A DNA stretch of 64,000 bases from the NCBI RefSeq assembly GCF_019966515.1, contig NZ_JAIMIB010000007.1:124001-188000 (forward strand), written 5' to 3'. How positions within the stretch are numbered: the stretch's first letter is position 1; every line of letters starts with the position of its first letter. The notes beneath the pieces are model-generated. The model was given only the letters and a program-made list of their open reading frames with translations, had not been told where the DNA came from and did not search any database. The DNA comes from Roseovarius aestuarii. Its GTDB lineage: Bacteria; Pseudomonadota; Alphaproteobacteria; Rhodobacterales; Rhodobacteraceae. This document shows, one piece after another, positions 7,790 through 17,228 of this stretch. Position numbers and translations under genes: made by a program.

Positions 7790-10471
7790 TTATTGCGCCG
7801 CCACACGCTGTTCAAGCGGCAGGCTGACACGAAAGGCGGCGCCCTGTTGCCCCGGCAGATAGGTGACCTGACCGCCCAGCCGCGCCATGATCTCGCGACA
7901 GATCGCAAGCCCCAGCCCGGCACCACCGGCCTTGGTGTCACCAATGCGCGAAAATTTCTCAAAGATCACATCTTGCTTATCGACCGGAATACCCGAGCCG
8001 TTATCGGTGAAATCGACCAGCAGGGTCTCGCCCGACATCCGGGTTTCGATGGTCAGGACCGGCTGCGCCGCATCGCAGTACTTACGGGCATTGGCGATGA
8101 GGTTGATGAAGACCTGCGCCAGCCTGTCGAGGTCGGTGGATAATATGATGTCCTCATCCCCGCGCCGCCGCCGGATCTTCAGCGTCGCCGCCTCCCCGCC
8201 CGCTGCGGCGGCAGCCCGATCCAGCAAATCCGCGAGTGTGCCGGATTGCACATTCAGGTTCACCTGCCCGTTCTCAAGTACACTCAGATCCAGCAGATCA
8301 TCCAGAAGCCGAGTCAGCCGGATCGCTTCGTCATGGATGACAGAGGCATATTTTCCTGCCTCACCGGCTTTCAATCCCTTGGTATCACGTAAAATCTCGG
8401 AGAAGGCCCGGATCGAGGTCATCGGCGTGCGCAACTCATGACTGACCTGGCTGAGGAACGCATCTTTCTGCCGCGACAACTGCGTCAGCTTGTCGTTCGC
8501 CTCGCGCAATTTACGCGCGGTGCGGGTCAGTTCCGCCGATTTTGCCTCAAGCTTGCTGGAATATTCCATAATCTGCGCGGTCTCATCCGCGACCGCCATC
8601 AGGTCCTCGACCGATACGCTCGCGCCCCCCACAATCTGCCCGACCATCGCATGCGCCGCTGCCGCGCCCACGGAGCCTGACAATTCACGCTCCAGCGCCT
8701 GCAGGAAGTCGGGGCTCGGCTCGGGTAGATAGCCACCGATCCCCTGCCCCCCGGCGGCCCCGGCAAAGAAGGTCTGCGCCTGCGTCGGGCCCATGATCCG
8801 CTGCGCCATGATCAGCAAATCCTCGGTCTGCGCCAACCCGCCGGTCCAGCCGCCACTGGTCGGCGAATGCTCATAGACATTGACGAATTGCGCGCCCTGC
8901 AACCGCTCAATCGGTTTGGGAAAACTCAGCAACGAGACCAGCACAAACCCGGCGGTATTCAGCAGCATCGACCACATTACGGCATGCACCAGCGGATCCA
9001 TTCCCTCGGAGCCGAAAAGCGCCTGCGGTCTGAGCCAGCTCAGTCCCAGCAGACCCTGCTGCATGATCCCTTCCGACAAGATCACCGCTGGGCCAAAACT
9101 GGGCAGAAAGAGGCTGTAAAGCCAGACCACGGACCCGATGGCCAGCCCGGTCATCGCGCCCATTCGCGTTGCCCCCCGCCAGAACAGCCCGCCCAGAAGC
9201 GCAGGCAGGAACTGCGCAACACCAGCGAAAGATACCAGCCCGATCTTGGCAAGCGCCGTACCGCCACCGGATATAGTGAAGTAGAGGTAGCCCAGAAAAA
9301 CCACGCCCGCGATCGACAATCGCCGCGCCAGCAGCGCCACCTGCCGCACATCCCCGGATATCACCGCGCTGCCGCCGGTCATGTTCAGCCAGATCGGCAT
9401 CACTATGTGGTTCGATACCATGGTGCTCAGCGCAATCGCCGCCACGATCACCATCGACGTGGCCGAGGAAAACCCGCCCAGAAACGCCAGAATCGCCAAC
9501 CCGTCCTGCCCCTGCGACAGCGGCAGGCTGAGCACGAAAAGGTCGGGGTTGGTTCCTTCCAGCAAATCAAGTCCCACCACCGCGATCGGCACCACGAAAA
9601 GGCTCATCAGCATCAAATAGGCAGGAAACGCCCAGGCGGCGGTGCGCAGATGGTCCTCATCCTCGTTTTCAACCACCATCACCTGAAACATCCGTGGCAG
9701 GCACAGAAACGCCGCCGCCGACAAAGCCGTCACGCCAACCCAGCGGCTGGCCGAGACATCCCATGTGGCGATCTTCGACGCATCAATCCGCGCCAGGGTT
9801 TCGCTGACACCGCCCGACAGGCCCCAGACCACAAAGACGCCCACCGCCAGCAGCGCAAACAGCTTGACCACCGCTTCCAGCGCGATGGCCATGACCACGC
9901 CGTGATGGCGCTCGTTCGCGTCCAGGTTACGGGTGCCGAAAAGGATGGTGAACAGCGCCAGACCCAGCGCCAGCCAGAACGCCGTCACATCCCGGTTCAA
10001 CGCCTGCCCGGTCCCCGGCCCGGTTTCGGCAAAGGCGGCGAAAGAAAAGGTAACAGACTGTAATTGCAAGGCAATATAGGGTGTGGTGCCAACCACCGCC
10101 AGCACGGTGACAAACACCGCCAGCGTGTTGGACTTGCCATAGCGCGAGCTGATCAGATCGGCGATCGAGGTGATGCGCTGGCTGCGCCCGACGCGCACCA
10201 TCTTGCGCAGCGCCCACCACCAGCCGATCACCACCAGCGTCGGCCCCAGGTAGATGGTCAGAAATTCCAGCCCCGATCGGGCGGCAAAGCCGACCGCGCC
10301 ATAGAAGGTCCAGGCGGTGCAATAGATCGACAGCGACAACGTGTAAACCAGCGGGGACCGCAACCAGGTGCCGCGCCCCCGCAGCGCCGCGCGATCCGCA
10401 GCAAAGGCCACCGCAAACAGCAGCGCCACATAGCTCAGACAGACCAGAACGAGGATGTTGAGCGTCGCCAT
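7790..10471 (-). CDS. Sensor histidine kinase with sodium:solute symporter domain (CbrA/CrbS-like)
   Basis: An 893-residue inner-membrane protein. Residues 1 to about 510 form a 12-13-helix SLC5/SSS transporter domain (SIYCTAWTFYGAVGF; SITSIADLISSRYGKS-like region at QRITSIADLISSRYG). A linker with coiled coil (about 590-660) leads to the kinase: H box SQVSHELRTPM, N box NLIANARKY, G1 DNGSGIP, G2 GAGLGLAIC. Related proteins (CbrA, CrbS) couple solute transport or sensing to carbon-source control, and CrbS controls acs in gammaproteobacteria. It lies last in an operon behind a receiver and a small membrane protein, with no gap to the latter. The nearby transporter and acs genes suggest a short carboxylate as the signal (inference). 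Confidence 0.92.
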   Translation of the reverse strand: MATLNILVLVCLSYVALLFAVAFAADRAALRGRGTWLRSPLVYTLSLSIYCTAWTFYGAVGFAARSGLEFLTIYLGPTLVVIGWWWALRKMVRVGRSQRITSIADLISSRYGKSNTLAVFVTVLAVVGTTPYIALQLQSVTFSFAAFAETGPGTGQALNRDVTAFWLALGLALFTILFGTRNLDANERHHGVVMAIALEAVVKLFALLAVGVFVVWGLSGGVSETLARIDASKIATWDVSASRWVGVTALSAAAFLCLPRMFQVMVVENEDEDHLRTAAWAFPAYLMLMSLFVVPIAVVGLDLLEGTNPDLFVLSLPLSQGQDGLAILAFLGGFSSATSMVIVAAIALSTMVSNHIVMPIWLNMTGGSAVISGDVRQVALLARRLSIAGVVFLGYLYFTISGGGTALAKIGLVSFAGVAQFLPALLGGLFWRGATRMGAMTGLAIGSVVWLYSLFLPSFGPAVILSEGIMQQGLLGLSWLRPQALFGSEGMDPLVHAVMWSMLLNTAGFVLVSLLSFPKPIERLQGAQFVNVYEHSPTSGGWTGGLAQTEDLLIMAQRIMGPTQAQTFFAGAAGGQGIGGYLPEPSPDFLQALERELSGSVGAAAAHAMVGQIVGGASVSVEDLMAVADETAQIMEYSSKLEAKSAELTRTARKLREANDKLTQLSRQKDAFLSQVSHELRTPMTSIRAFSEILRDTKGLKAGEAGKYASVIHDEAIRLTRLLDDLLDLSVLENGQVNLNVQSGTLADLLDRAAAAAGGEAATLKIRRRRGDEDIILSTDLDRLAQVFINLIANARKYCDAAQPVLTIETRMSGETLLVDFTDNGSGIPVDKQDVIFEKFSRIGDTKAGGAGLGLAICREIMARLGGQVTYLPGQQGAAFRVSLPLEQRVAAQ

Positions 10472-10807
10472 CTACGCCCCCCCGGCGGGTCCGTTCGCAG
10501 ACCCGGCGACAGAGTTTTCTGACGGGGTCGCCCCGTCCGCGGCATCGCCGGGTTCGGGCGTCGCCTTCAGATAGCGCGACAGCAGCGCCGCGCCGATCAC
10601 CAACGCCAGCCAGAGACCGAAGAAATAGATCATCGCATAGGTGGTCGACATCGGCTGCTCGCGCTCCCCGGTCCAGAGCAGCGGCAGACAGACCAGCGCC
10701 ACGCCCAGGATCGGCAACAGCCGGGCCGCATCCACCAGTCGGCGCCGCCGATAGGCCCGACGCTCGACGAAAACCGGGCCGGGGCCGGGTTTTGGCGCCG
10801 CACTCAT
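10472..10807 (-). CDS. Small membrane subunit paired with the symporter-type kinase
   Basis: A 111-residue protein: basic N-terminus (VERRAYRRRRLVDAARLL), two membrane helices (about 30-48 and 57-80), then an acidic, alanine-rich tail. Size, topology and position directly before an SSS-domain gene resemble the DUF4212 small subunits that accompany some symporters; sequence similarity is too weak by eye to name it so. Its start overlaps the receiver stop by four bases and its stop abuts the kinase start, so the three are translationally coupled. Confidence 0.75.
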   Translation of the reverse strand: MSAAPKPGPGPVFVERRAYRRRRLVDAARLLPILGVALVCLPLLWTGEREQPMSTTYAMIYFFGLWLALVIGAALLSRYLKATPEPGDAADGATPSENSVAGSANGPAGGA

Positions 10808-11172
10808 GGCACCACCATCTGGCGGACGGTTTCCAGGATCTCGGCATTGGAAAACGGTTTGGTCATGTAATGGCTGGCGCCGGCGCGCTCGGCCATTTCG
10901 CGGTCCTTCTTCTGGCCGCGCGCGGTCAGCATCAGCACCGGCGTATCGGCCAGCGCCGCATCGGCCCGGATCTCGGCCAGAATGTCAAAACCGCTTTTGC
11001 CCGGCAGCATCACGTCCAGGATGATCACGTCGGGTAATCGCGCCCGCGCCGCCTCAAAGGCATCGAGACCATTTGAATGCGTCCGCACGTCCCAGCCATC
11101 GCGTGACAGGATAAACCGGATCGCCTCGATGATGTTCGGCTCGTCCTCGATCAGTAATACCTGCTTACCCAT
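10804..11172 (-). CDS. Single-domain response regulator
   Basis: A 122-residue CheY-like receiver with all key residues: acidic pair E9-D10, phospho-acceptor D53 (IILDVMLPG), T83 and K105 (TKPF). It has no output domain, so it must act through protein contact or phosphorelay. It is first in a three-gene operon with a membrane protein and histidine kinase, which is surely its partner. CrbR of gammaproteobacteria carries a DNA-binding domain; this one does not, so the output differs here. Confidence 0.93.
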   Translation of the reverse strand: MGKQVLLIEDEPNIIEAIRFILSRDGWDVRTHSNGLDAFEAARARLPDVIILDVMLPGKSGFDILAEIRADAALADTPVLMLTARGQKKDREMAERAGASHYMTKPFSNAEILETVRQMVVP

Positions 11173-11248
11173 TCAATCGGCCTCCCCTTTCCGATCAATT
11201 CTTTACCTGCCCGCGCCCGGGCAACTATCCCCGCAGATGCCGCAACTG

Positions 11249-12544
11249 TCAAAACCCACCTGTGATGATCGACGGCTCGCGCCGCGCCACGCAATTCGCC
11301 AGCGGGCAGATCCGACAGGTAACGCCTACATCCCGGGCACCGCCCTGCGCGGCACCGGCAACCGGCAACATCAGCATATGCGCCCGCATCAGCGCCGGTG
11401 TCCCGAACCCCGCCGGGTGCACCTGTTCCGTCACCGCCAGCGCGCGTGCCACCTGCGCGTCACGCCCGACCTGCCGTACCAGCACCTGAACCGGCACCTG
11501 CGGCTGCGCCAGCACCTGATAAAGCGGCCACAGGCTACAGGCGCTGCCCACCGGCGGCATGGAAAATTCCGGCAGGGGCTTGCGAAAGATCAACGCCCCT
11601 GCACCGTCGCAGATAGCCAATCCTACCGGCCCGATCTCGACCTCTGGCAGCATCGCCAGCCGCCGGAAAAGCGTCGGCATGTCAGCATCAAGCTCGGCCG
11701 CCAGCAGATCAGGTTCCAGCCCGACCCGGGCGACCGCCTCCAGCACCGGCTTCAGAGGCAGACACGCGGCATCCGCGCGATATTGTTGCAAAACGCCCCG
11801 CGTCAGCTGCCGCGCCGCCTCGGATTCGATGCCTTGTGCCGCATCCAACACCACCTCCACCGCCGCTTCGCTGGCATCACCTTCGAGTGCGGGAAAGTGA
11901 AATCCCTTCTCGGCCAGATAGGCATGCAGCTCATCCTGTGGTGATTTTATCTCCGCCTCGGTATCGGGTGCGGCTTCCAGATAACGCACCAGGTTTTCCG
12001 CGCCCTCCGCCAGCCGCCTGCTGTCTTCGTTGATGTTACGGTGAAACCGGCCCTGCCATTCCGGTTCAAGCTCCTTGGTCTCGACCAGGATCGAGGCCGT
12101 GGACCGGATCGCCGTCACCGTTGAGATCACGTCATGCAGCGACGCCGCCAGATGCGGATCATGCGCCAGCCGGTTTGTCAGCGTGCGCACGCTCTGCTCA
12201 AGCGTGGTGTTCTGATTGTGTAGATCGACCAGAAGCTGCGCCCAGCCGGGAAACCGCCCGGCAAACTCTTCGGCCCGGGCGCGCGTGACTGCCCGCCCCG
12301 CCCGGGCTTCGTTAAGGCTGGCGATCAGCGCCGCCTGCGCACCTTCCGACAATTGCGATGGCTCCACCTCCAGCGCCTCGGCCAGCTGATTCAGAATTTT
12401 GCCTCCGATCCTGCGCCGGTTATGCTCGATCAGGTTCAGGTAAGAGGGCGAAATCCCGACCTGCGCGGCAAGGGCGGATTGCTTGATCCCTTGCCGCACC
12501 CGCCTCTCGCGAATTCTGGTGCCGATGATCGAGCTTTCCGCCAT
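11249..12544 (-). CDS. ScfR-family short-chain fatty acyl transcriptional regulator
   Basis: A 431-residue regulator. Residues about 7-62 are an XRE helix-turn-helix (IRERRVRQGIKQSALAAQVGISPSYLNLIEHNRRR). The middle has the IrrE-like region without a HExxH motif, and the C-terminus carries the DUF2083 cysteine cluster C-R-I-C-P-L-A-N-C. This order defines ScfR/RamB/PccR-type regulators, which respond to short-chain acyl-CoAs and control acetate or propionate assimilation. It is divergent from the ABC transporter operon that ends in acs, which fits control of that operon and of itself. Confidence 0.9.
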   Translation of the reverse strand: MAESSIIGTRIRERRVRQGIKQSALAAQVGISPSYLNLIEHNRRRIGGKILNQLAEALEVEPSQLSEGAQAALIASLNEARAGRAVTRARAEEFAGRFPGWAQLLVDLHNQNTTLEQSVRTLTNRLAHDPHLAASLHDVISTVTAIRSTASILVETKELEPEWQGRFHRNINEDSRRLAEGAENLVRYLEAAPDTEAEIKSPQDELHAYLAEKGFHFPALEGDASEAAVEVVLDAAQGIESEAARQLTRGVLQQYRADAACLPLKPVLEAVARVGLEPDLLAAELDADMPTLFRRLAMLPEVEIGPVGLAICDGAGALIFRKPLPEFSMPPVGSACSLWPLYQVLAQPQVPVQVLVRQVGRDAQVARALAVTEQVHPAGFGTPALMRAHMLMLPVAGAAQGGARDVGVTCRICPLANCVARREPSIITGGF

Positions 12545-12591
12545 CCCGATTTTCCCAACGATTCAGGTCACTTCTCCTGAGTACTATAAAC

Positions 12592-12668
12592 TTTTTTACA
12601 AAGGCTGGGTATAAATTGTTCATTTTTTTACAAAAATATTGTTTTAGCAAAAGCATTTGTTGCGAAAT
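12592..12668. promoter_or_regulatory. Repeated TTTT-N2-CAAA-like elements in the ScfR/transporter intergenic region
   Basis: TTTTTTACAAA occurs at 12592-12602 and again at 12624-12634, 32 bases apart (three helical turns). TTTTAGCAAA (12642-12651) and TTTGTTGCGAAA (12656-12667) follow. The AT-rich 220-base divergent gap is the obvious place for ScfR operators, and known sites in this family are TTTGCAAA-like. Confidence 0.5.
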
Positions 12669-12764
12669 TTTCTCTCCTCAGGCGATAATCCGTTTGCACA
12701 ACTGTGCCATCGGGGGAGGCGCAGAGGAGGCCCTCCCCACGAATTTCTTAACGGGAGGATATCA

Positions 12765-14117
12765 ATGTCCAAATCTAACCTGACACGTCGGGGACTGCTA
12801 AAGACCAGCGCCATCGCCGGCGGCGGTCTGATGCTGCCGACCTATCTGCGCGCAGCTGCTCATGCGGGCTTTACCAACGCGCCGCAGGGCGACACGGTCA
12901 CACTGGGCTTCAACGTGCCGCAAACCGGCCCCTATGCCGATGAAGGCAGCGACGAGCTTCTGGCACAGCAGCTTGCGGTCGAGCATCTCAATGGCGAAGG
13001 CGACGGCGGGTGCCTCAACACCTTCACCTCGAAAGCGCTGAAAGGGAACGGCATCCTGGGCAAGAAGGTCACCTTTGTCACCGGCGACACCCAGACCAAG
13101 TCCGACGCCGCGCGCGCCTCGGCCAAGTCGATGATCGAAAAAGACGGCGCCATCATGATCAATGGTGGCTCAAGCTCGGGCGTGGCCGTGGCCGTGCAGG
13201 GCCTGTGTCAGGAAGCGGGCGTGATTTTCATGGCGGGCCTGACCCATGCCAATGACACGACCGGCAAGGACAAGAAAGCTAATGGTTTCCGCCATTTCTT
13301 CAACGCCTACATGTCGGGTGCCGCACTGGCACCGGTGCTGGCCAACGAAATGGGCACGGACCGCCGCGCCTATCACCTGACCGCCGACTACAACTGGGGC
13401 TGGACCCAGGAAGAATCGATCGTGGCCTCGACCGAGGCTCTGGGCTGGGAAACCGTCAACACGGTCAAGACCCCGCTGGCATCGACCGACTTTTCGTCCT
13501 ACATCACCCCGGTTCTGAACTCGGGTGCCGACGTGCTGGTCCTGAACCACTATGGCGGCAACATGGTGAACTCGCTGTCGAACGCGATCCAGTTCGATCT
13601 GCTCAACAAGCAGGTGAACGGCAAGGACTTCAAGATCGTCGTGCCGCTCTACTCGGAGCTGATGGCCGCAGGTGCGGGCGAAAACATCAAGGGCGTTCTG
13701 GGGTCGATGAACTACAACTGGCAGCTTGAGAACGAAGGTTCCAAGCAGTTCGTCAAATCATTCGGCGAGAAATACGGCAAACCGCCATCAAACTCGGCTC
13801 AGACCTGCTACGCGCAAGTGCTGCTCTATGCCGATGCCTGCGAACGTGCCGGAACCTTCAACCCCTGTGGTGTGGTCGAGGCCCTGGAAGGCTTCGAATT
13901 CGACGGGCTGGGCAACGGTAAAACGCTCTACCGTGCCGAAGATCACCAGTGCTTCAAGGACGTTCTTGTTGTGCGCGGTGCGCAGAACCCGACATCCGCC
14001 TACGACACGCTGGAGATCGTCGAGATCACCCCGGTCGAACAGGTCACCTATGCCCCGAACCACCCGATGTTCGGCGGTGACGAGGCAACGCTCGGCGAAT
14101 GCAACCCGGGCGCCTAA
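12765..14117 (+). CDS. Branched-chain-amino-acid-type ABC transporter substrate-binding protein
   Basis: A 450-residue periplasmic binding protein of the LivJ/UrtA class. Start at 12765 follows GGGAGGA. A twin-arginine signal is present (TRRGLLKTSAIAGGGLMLP), which suggests export of folded protein. The mature part begins with the fold-typical TVTLGFNVPQTGPYADEG and keeps the ligand-domain pattern (GGSSSGVAVAVQGLCQEAGV, YNWGWTQEESIV). It is first gene of a five-gene transporter set ending in acs. The ligand cannot be read from sequence; the acs neighbour and ScfR regulator point to a short carboxylate or amide rather than leucine. Confidence 0.9.
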   Translation: MSKSNLTRRGLLKTSAIAGGGLMLPTYLRAAAHAGFTNAPQGDTVTLGFNVPQTGPYADEGSDELLAQQLAVEHLNGEGDGGCLNTFTSKALKGNGILGKKVTFVTGDTQTKSDAARASAKSMIEKDGAIMINGGSSSGVAVAVQGLCQEAGVIFMAGLTHANDTTGKDKKANGFRHFFNAYMSGAALAPVLANEMGTDRRAYHLTADYNWGWTQEESIVASTEALGWETVNTVKTPLASTDFSSYITPVLNSGADVLVLNHYGGNMVNSLSNAIQFDLLNKQVNGKDFKIVVPLYSELMAAGAGENIKGVLGSMNYNWQLENEGSKQFVKSFGEKYGKPPSNSAQTCYAQVLLYADACERAGTFNPCGVVEALEGFEFDGLGNGKTLYRAEDHQCFKDVLVVRGAQNPTSAYDTLEIVEITPVEQVTYAPNHPMFGGDEATLGECNPGA

Positions 14118-14128
14118 AGCCCTTGTAC

Positions 14129-14163
14129 CCCGGTCGCCCGCCCAACGGGCGGCCGGGTCTTTA
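14129..14163 (+). terminator. Hairpin after the binding-protein gene
   Basis: CCCGG-T-CGCCCG and CGGGCG-G-CCGGG form a 12-bp stem with one G-T pair and a five-base loop, followed by TCTTTA. It lies between the binding protein and permease genes, so it probably acts as a partial terminator or mRNA 3' stabiliser that raises binding-protein output. Confidence 0.7.
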
Positions 14164-14213
14164 CACCCTTATCCGGTACATTAGCCACATTTCTTAACCC
14201 ACGGGTGGGAACA

Positions 14214-15245
14214 ATGGACGCAATCATCCTTCAGACACTCAACGGTCTCGACAAGGGCTCGGCCTATGCGCTGATCGCCCTCGGACTGACCCTGATCTTC
14301 GGCACGCTCGGCGTGGTGAATTTCGCCCACGGGGCGCTCTTCATGATCGGCGCCTTCTGCGCGGTCTTCCTGCAGCGCATTCTGAGCCTCAGCACGATCA
14401 CGATCGACGAGACCCAGAAAGACTTTCTCGGCAATCCGTTGAAGGTCGAAACCCCTTACGTCCATAACTGGTTCGGACCCGAGACCGGTAGCCTGATCAT
14501 CGACTGGTCGGTGCCGCTGGCAATCTTCTTTGCGATCCCGGTGATGATCGCCGTCGGCTTCATCATGGAACGCGGGCTGATCAAGCATTTCTATAAACGC
14601 CCCCATGCCGACCAGATCCTGGTGACCTTTGGCCTGGCCATCGTGCTGCAGGAAATCATCAAGTATTTCTACGGCGCCAACCCGATCCCGACCCCGGCGC
14701 CCGACGCCCTGAAGGGCGCGGCGGATTTCGGAGCCCTGTTCGGCTTTGACCCCAATGTCATCATCTATCCCTACTGGCGGCTGATCTATTTCTGCTTTGC
14801 AGCCCTGATCATCGGTGCAGTGTTTGCCTTCCTGCAGTTCACCACCTTCGGCATGGTGGTGCGGGCGGGAATGGCGGATCGCGAAACCGTCGGCCTTCTG
14901 GGTATCGACATCGACAAGCGCTTTACCATCATGTTCGGCATCGCCGCGGCGGTCGCAGGGCTTGCAGGCGTGATGTACACACCGATCAACCCGCCCAACT
15001 ATCACATGGGCATGGACTTTCTTGTACTGAGTTTCGTGGTTGTGGTTGTCGGCGGCATGGGCTCTTTGCCCGGTGCCGTCGCGGCCGGCTTCCTGTTGGG
15101 TATTCTCGAAAGTTTCGCCTCCACCACCTGGGCCACCACCACCATCCCAGGCATCAACCAGATCATAATCTACCTTGTTGCCATTATCATCCTGCTGACG
15201 CGTCCGCGGGGCCTGATGGGCAAAAAAGGCGTGATGGAGGATTAA
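14214..15245 (+). CDS. LivH-type ABC transporter permease
   Basis: A 343-residue membrane protein with about eight hydrophobic segments and the LivH start pattern (LQTLNGLDKGSAYALIALGLTLIFG, VVNFAHGALFM). ATG at 14214 is preferred over GTG at 14205 because GGGTGGGA then sits five bases upstream. Unusually long first periplasmic segment around 55-100 (TITIDETQKDFLGNPLKVETP), not seen in typical LivH. It pairs with the LivM-type permease three bases downstream. Confidence 0.9.
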   Translation: MDAIILQTLNGLDKGSAYALIALGLTLIFGTLGVVNFAHGALFMIGAFCAVFLQRILSLSTITIDETQKDFLGNPLKVETPYVHNWFGPETGSLIIDWSVPLAIFFAIPVMIAVGFIMERGLIKHFYKRPHADQILVTFGLAIVLQEIIKYFYGANPIPTPAPDALKGAADFGALFGFDPNVIIYPYWRLIYFCFAALIIGAVFAFLQFTTFGMVVRAGMADRETVGLLGIDIDKRFTIMFGIAAAVAGLAGVMYTPINPPNYHMGMDFLVLSFVVVVVGGMGSLPGAVAAGFLLGILESFASTTWATTTIPGINQIIIYLVAIIILLTRPRGLMGKKGVMED

Positions 15246-15248
15246 GCC

Positions 15249-16460
15249 ATGCTCGGACTGACCAAGAAAGACTTCAACCTGCTGCTCATCGTCGTCGCCC
15301 TGGCGTTGCTGGCACCTTTCATCCTCAACCCTTTCCCCAGCAGTTCCGGCATGGCGCAATTCAATGCGGGCTATCCGGACCTGATGCAGAAATTCGTGAT
15401 CTTCGGCATCTTCGCCATCGGGTTCAACATCCTCTTCGGCCTGACCGGCTATCTCAGCTTCGGCCACGCTGCCTTTCTCGGGGTGGGCTCCTACTCCTGC
15501 GTCTGGATGTTCAAGCTGCTGGGCTATAACGTCCTGCCGGGCATTTTACTCAGCGTCCTCACCTCGGGCATCTTCGCGTATCTGATCGGCATCGTCAGCC
15601 TGCGCCGCTCGGGGATCTATTTCTCGATCCTGACGCTGGCCTTTGCCCAGATGTCCTTTGCGCTGGCCTATTCGGTCCTGTCGAACCCCAAGTTCAACCT
15701 GACCAACGGCGAAACCGGCCTGCAGGTCTATGCCGACGATCCTCAGATTTTCCATTCCGCCAGCGCACCAGACCTACCGCATCTCTTCGGCCTTTCGATG
15801 CGCGCAACCGAGAAGCTGCAGATCGGCGGTTGGGAATTTCAGTTCAACGCCGGATATTACCTCTGTGCCATCATCATGATCGTGATGTTTTACCTGTCGA
15901 TCCGCATCTTCCGCTCGCCTTTCGGGATGATGCTGCGGGCGATCAAATCGAACAACACGCGGATGAACTATACCGGCCTCAACGCCCGTCCCTACACGCT
16001 GGCAGCCTTCGTGATCTCGGGCATGTATGCCGGTCTGGCCGGTGGTCTTCTGTCGGCGATGGATCCGCTTGCCGGTGCCGAACGGATGCAGTGGACGGCT
16101 TCAGGCGAGGTGGTGCTGATGACCATCCTTGGCGGCGCGGGCACGCTCATTGGCCCGGTGCTGGGTTCTGGCCTGATCAAGTATTTCGAGAACATCTTCT
16201 CGAAGATCAACAGCACAGTCCTGCACAACTGGTTTTCCTTCCTGCCCGACGGGCTTGAGGATCTCATGGTCACCCTCATCTACCCCTTCGTGGGCAAGGG
16301 CTGGCACCTGACCCTGGGTGTGATGTTCATGCTGATCGTCATCTTCCTGCCCGGCGGCCTTGTCGAAGGCGGACAGCGCATCAAGCGCCTGTTCACCCGC
16401 AAGAAGGCCTCGGACACGGCCGAAGACGAAACCGCCAAATCCACCACCCCTGCGGAATAA
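15249..16460 (+). CDS. LivM-type ABC transporter permease
   Basis: A 403-residue membrane protein with about ten hydrophobic segments and LivM hallmarks: [23 protein letters not shown] and [14 protein letters not shown], the latter being the cytoplasmic coupling loop. The last 25 residues are charged. The GGAGG before the previous gene's stop serves as its ribosome binding site, so the two permeases are coupled. Confidence 0.92.
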   Translation: MLGLTKKDFNLLLIVVALALLAPFILNPFPSSSGMAQFNAGYPDLMQKFVIFGIFAIGFNILFGLTGYLSFGHAAFLGVGSYSCVWMFKLLGYNVLPGILLSVLTSGIFAYLIGIVSLRRSGIYFSILTLAFAQMSFALAYSVLSNPKFNLTNGETGLQVYADDPQIFHSASAPDLPHLFGLSMRATEKLQIGGWEFQFNAGYYLCAIIMIVMFYLSIRIFRSPFGMMLRAIKSNNTRMNYTGLNARPYTLAAFVISGMYAGLAGGLLSAMDPLAGAERMQWTASGEVVLMTILGGAGTLIGPVLGSGLIKYFENIFSKINSTVLHNWFSFLPDGLEDLMVTLIYPFVGKGWHLTLGVMFMLIVIFLPGGLVEGGQRIKRLFTRKKASDTAEDETAKSTTPAE

Positions 16461-16472
16461 GGAGACGGACAG

Positions 16473-17228
16473 ATGGGAATTCTTGAAGTCAAGAACGTCA
16501 ACAAACGCTTCGGCGGTCTGCAGGCCCTGGGGGATGTGAACCTCAGCGTTCAGGAAAACAGCGTCCACGCCATCATCGGCCCCAACGGCGCGGGCAAATC
16601 GACCCTGCTCAACGTGCTGATCGGCAAGCTTATCCCCGATACCGGCTCGGTCATGTTCGACGGCCAGTCGGTGCTGGGGCGCAAACCCTACGAGATCTGC
16701 CAGATGGGCATTTCCCGCGTGTTCCAGACGCCCGAGATCTTCGGCGAGCTGAGCGTGCTGGAAAATATGATGATCCCGATTTTTGCCAAGCGTGACGGCG
16801 CCTTCCGCATGCACGCGATCGAAAATTCATCGAATGAAAAAACGATCATCGAACAGGCCGAGCACATGCTGGAAAGCCTCAACATGGCAGACCAGCGGCA
16901 CGACAACTCCGCCTCGATGTCGCGCGGCAACAAGCGCCGGCTTGAGATCGGCATGTGCCTCAGTCAAAACCCGCGGCTGTTGTTGCTGGACGAACCCACC
17001 GCCGGCATGGCGCGGGCCGACACCAACAACACGATCGACCTGCTGAAGCAGATCAGTGATGAGCGCGACATCACCATCGCCATCATCGAGCATGATATGC
17101 ATGTGGTGTTCTCGCTTGCGCAACGCATCACCGTTCTGGCCCAGGGCACGCCGCTGGTCGAAGACACGCCTGACAACATCAAAGGCCATCCCAAGGTGCG
17201 CGAAGCGTATCTTGGTGAATCGGCATGA
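16473..17228 (+). CDS. LivG-type ABC transporter ATP-binding protein
   Basis: A 251-residue ATPase. Walker A GPNGAGKST, Walker B LLLLDEPTAG and switch IIEHDMHVV are intact. The ABC signature is unusual: MSRGNKRRLEIGM in place of the LSGGQ core, with the second glycine kept. LivG/UrtD proteins often vary here. AAGGAG precedes the ATG. Together with the LivF-type protein it should form a heterodimer under the two permeases. Confidence 0.93.
   Translation: MGILEVKNVNKRFGGLQALGDVNLSVQENSVHAIIGPNGAGKSTLLNVLIGKLIPDTGSVMFDGQSVLGRKPYEICQMGISRVFQTPEIFGELSVLENMMIPIFAKRDGAFRMHAIENSSNEKTIIEQAEHMLESLNMADQRHDNSASMSRGNKRRLEIGMCLSQNPRLLLLDEPTAGMARADTNNTIDLLKQISDERDITIAIIEHDMHVVFSLAQRITVLAQGTPLVEDTPDNIKGHPKVREAYLGESA

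Noticed and set aside
8867-10063. Long rightward open frame (about 400 codons) opposite the symporter-type histidine kinase
   Set aside because: It is the antisense shadow of a high-GC membrane-kinase gene: rich in H, R, Q and P, without a family pattern, while the opposite strand has full SSS and kinase motifs.
14181-15467. Leftward frame of over 400 codons opposite the LivH/LivM permease genes
   Set aside because: Composition is dominated by H, D, Q and E from complementing membrane codons; the plus strand carries the real permeases with ribosome binding sites.
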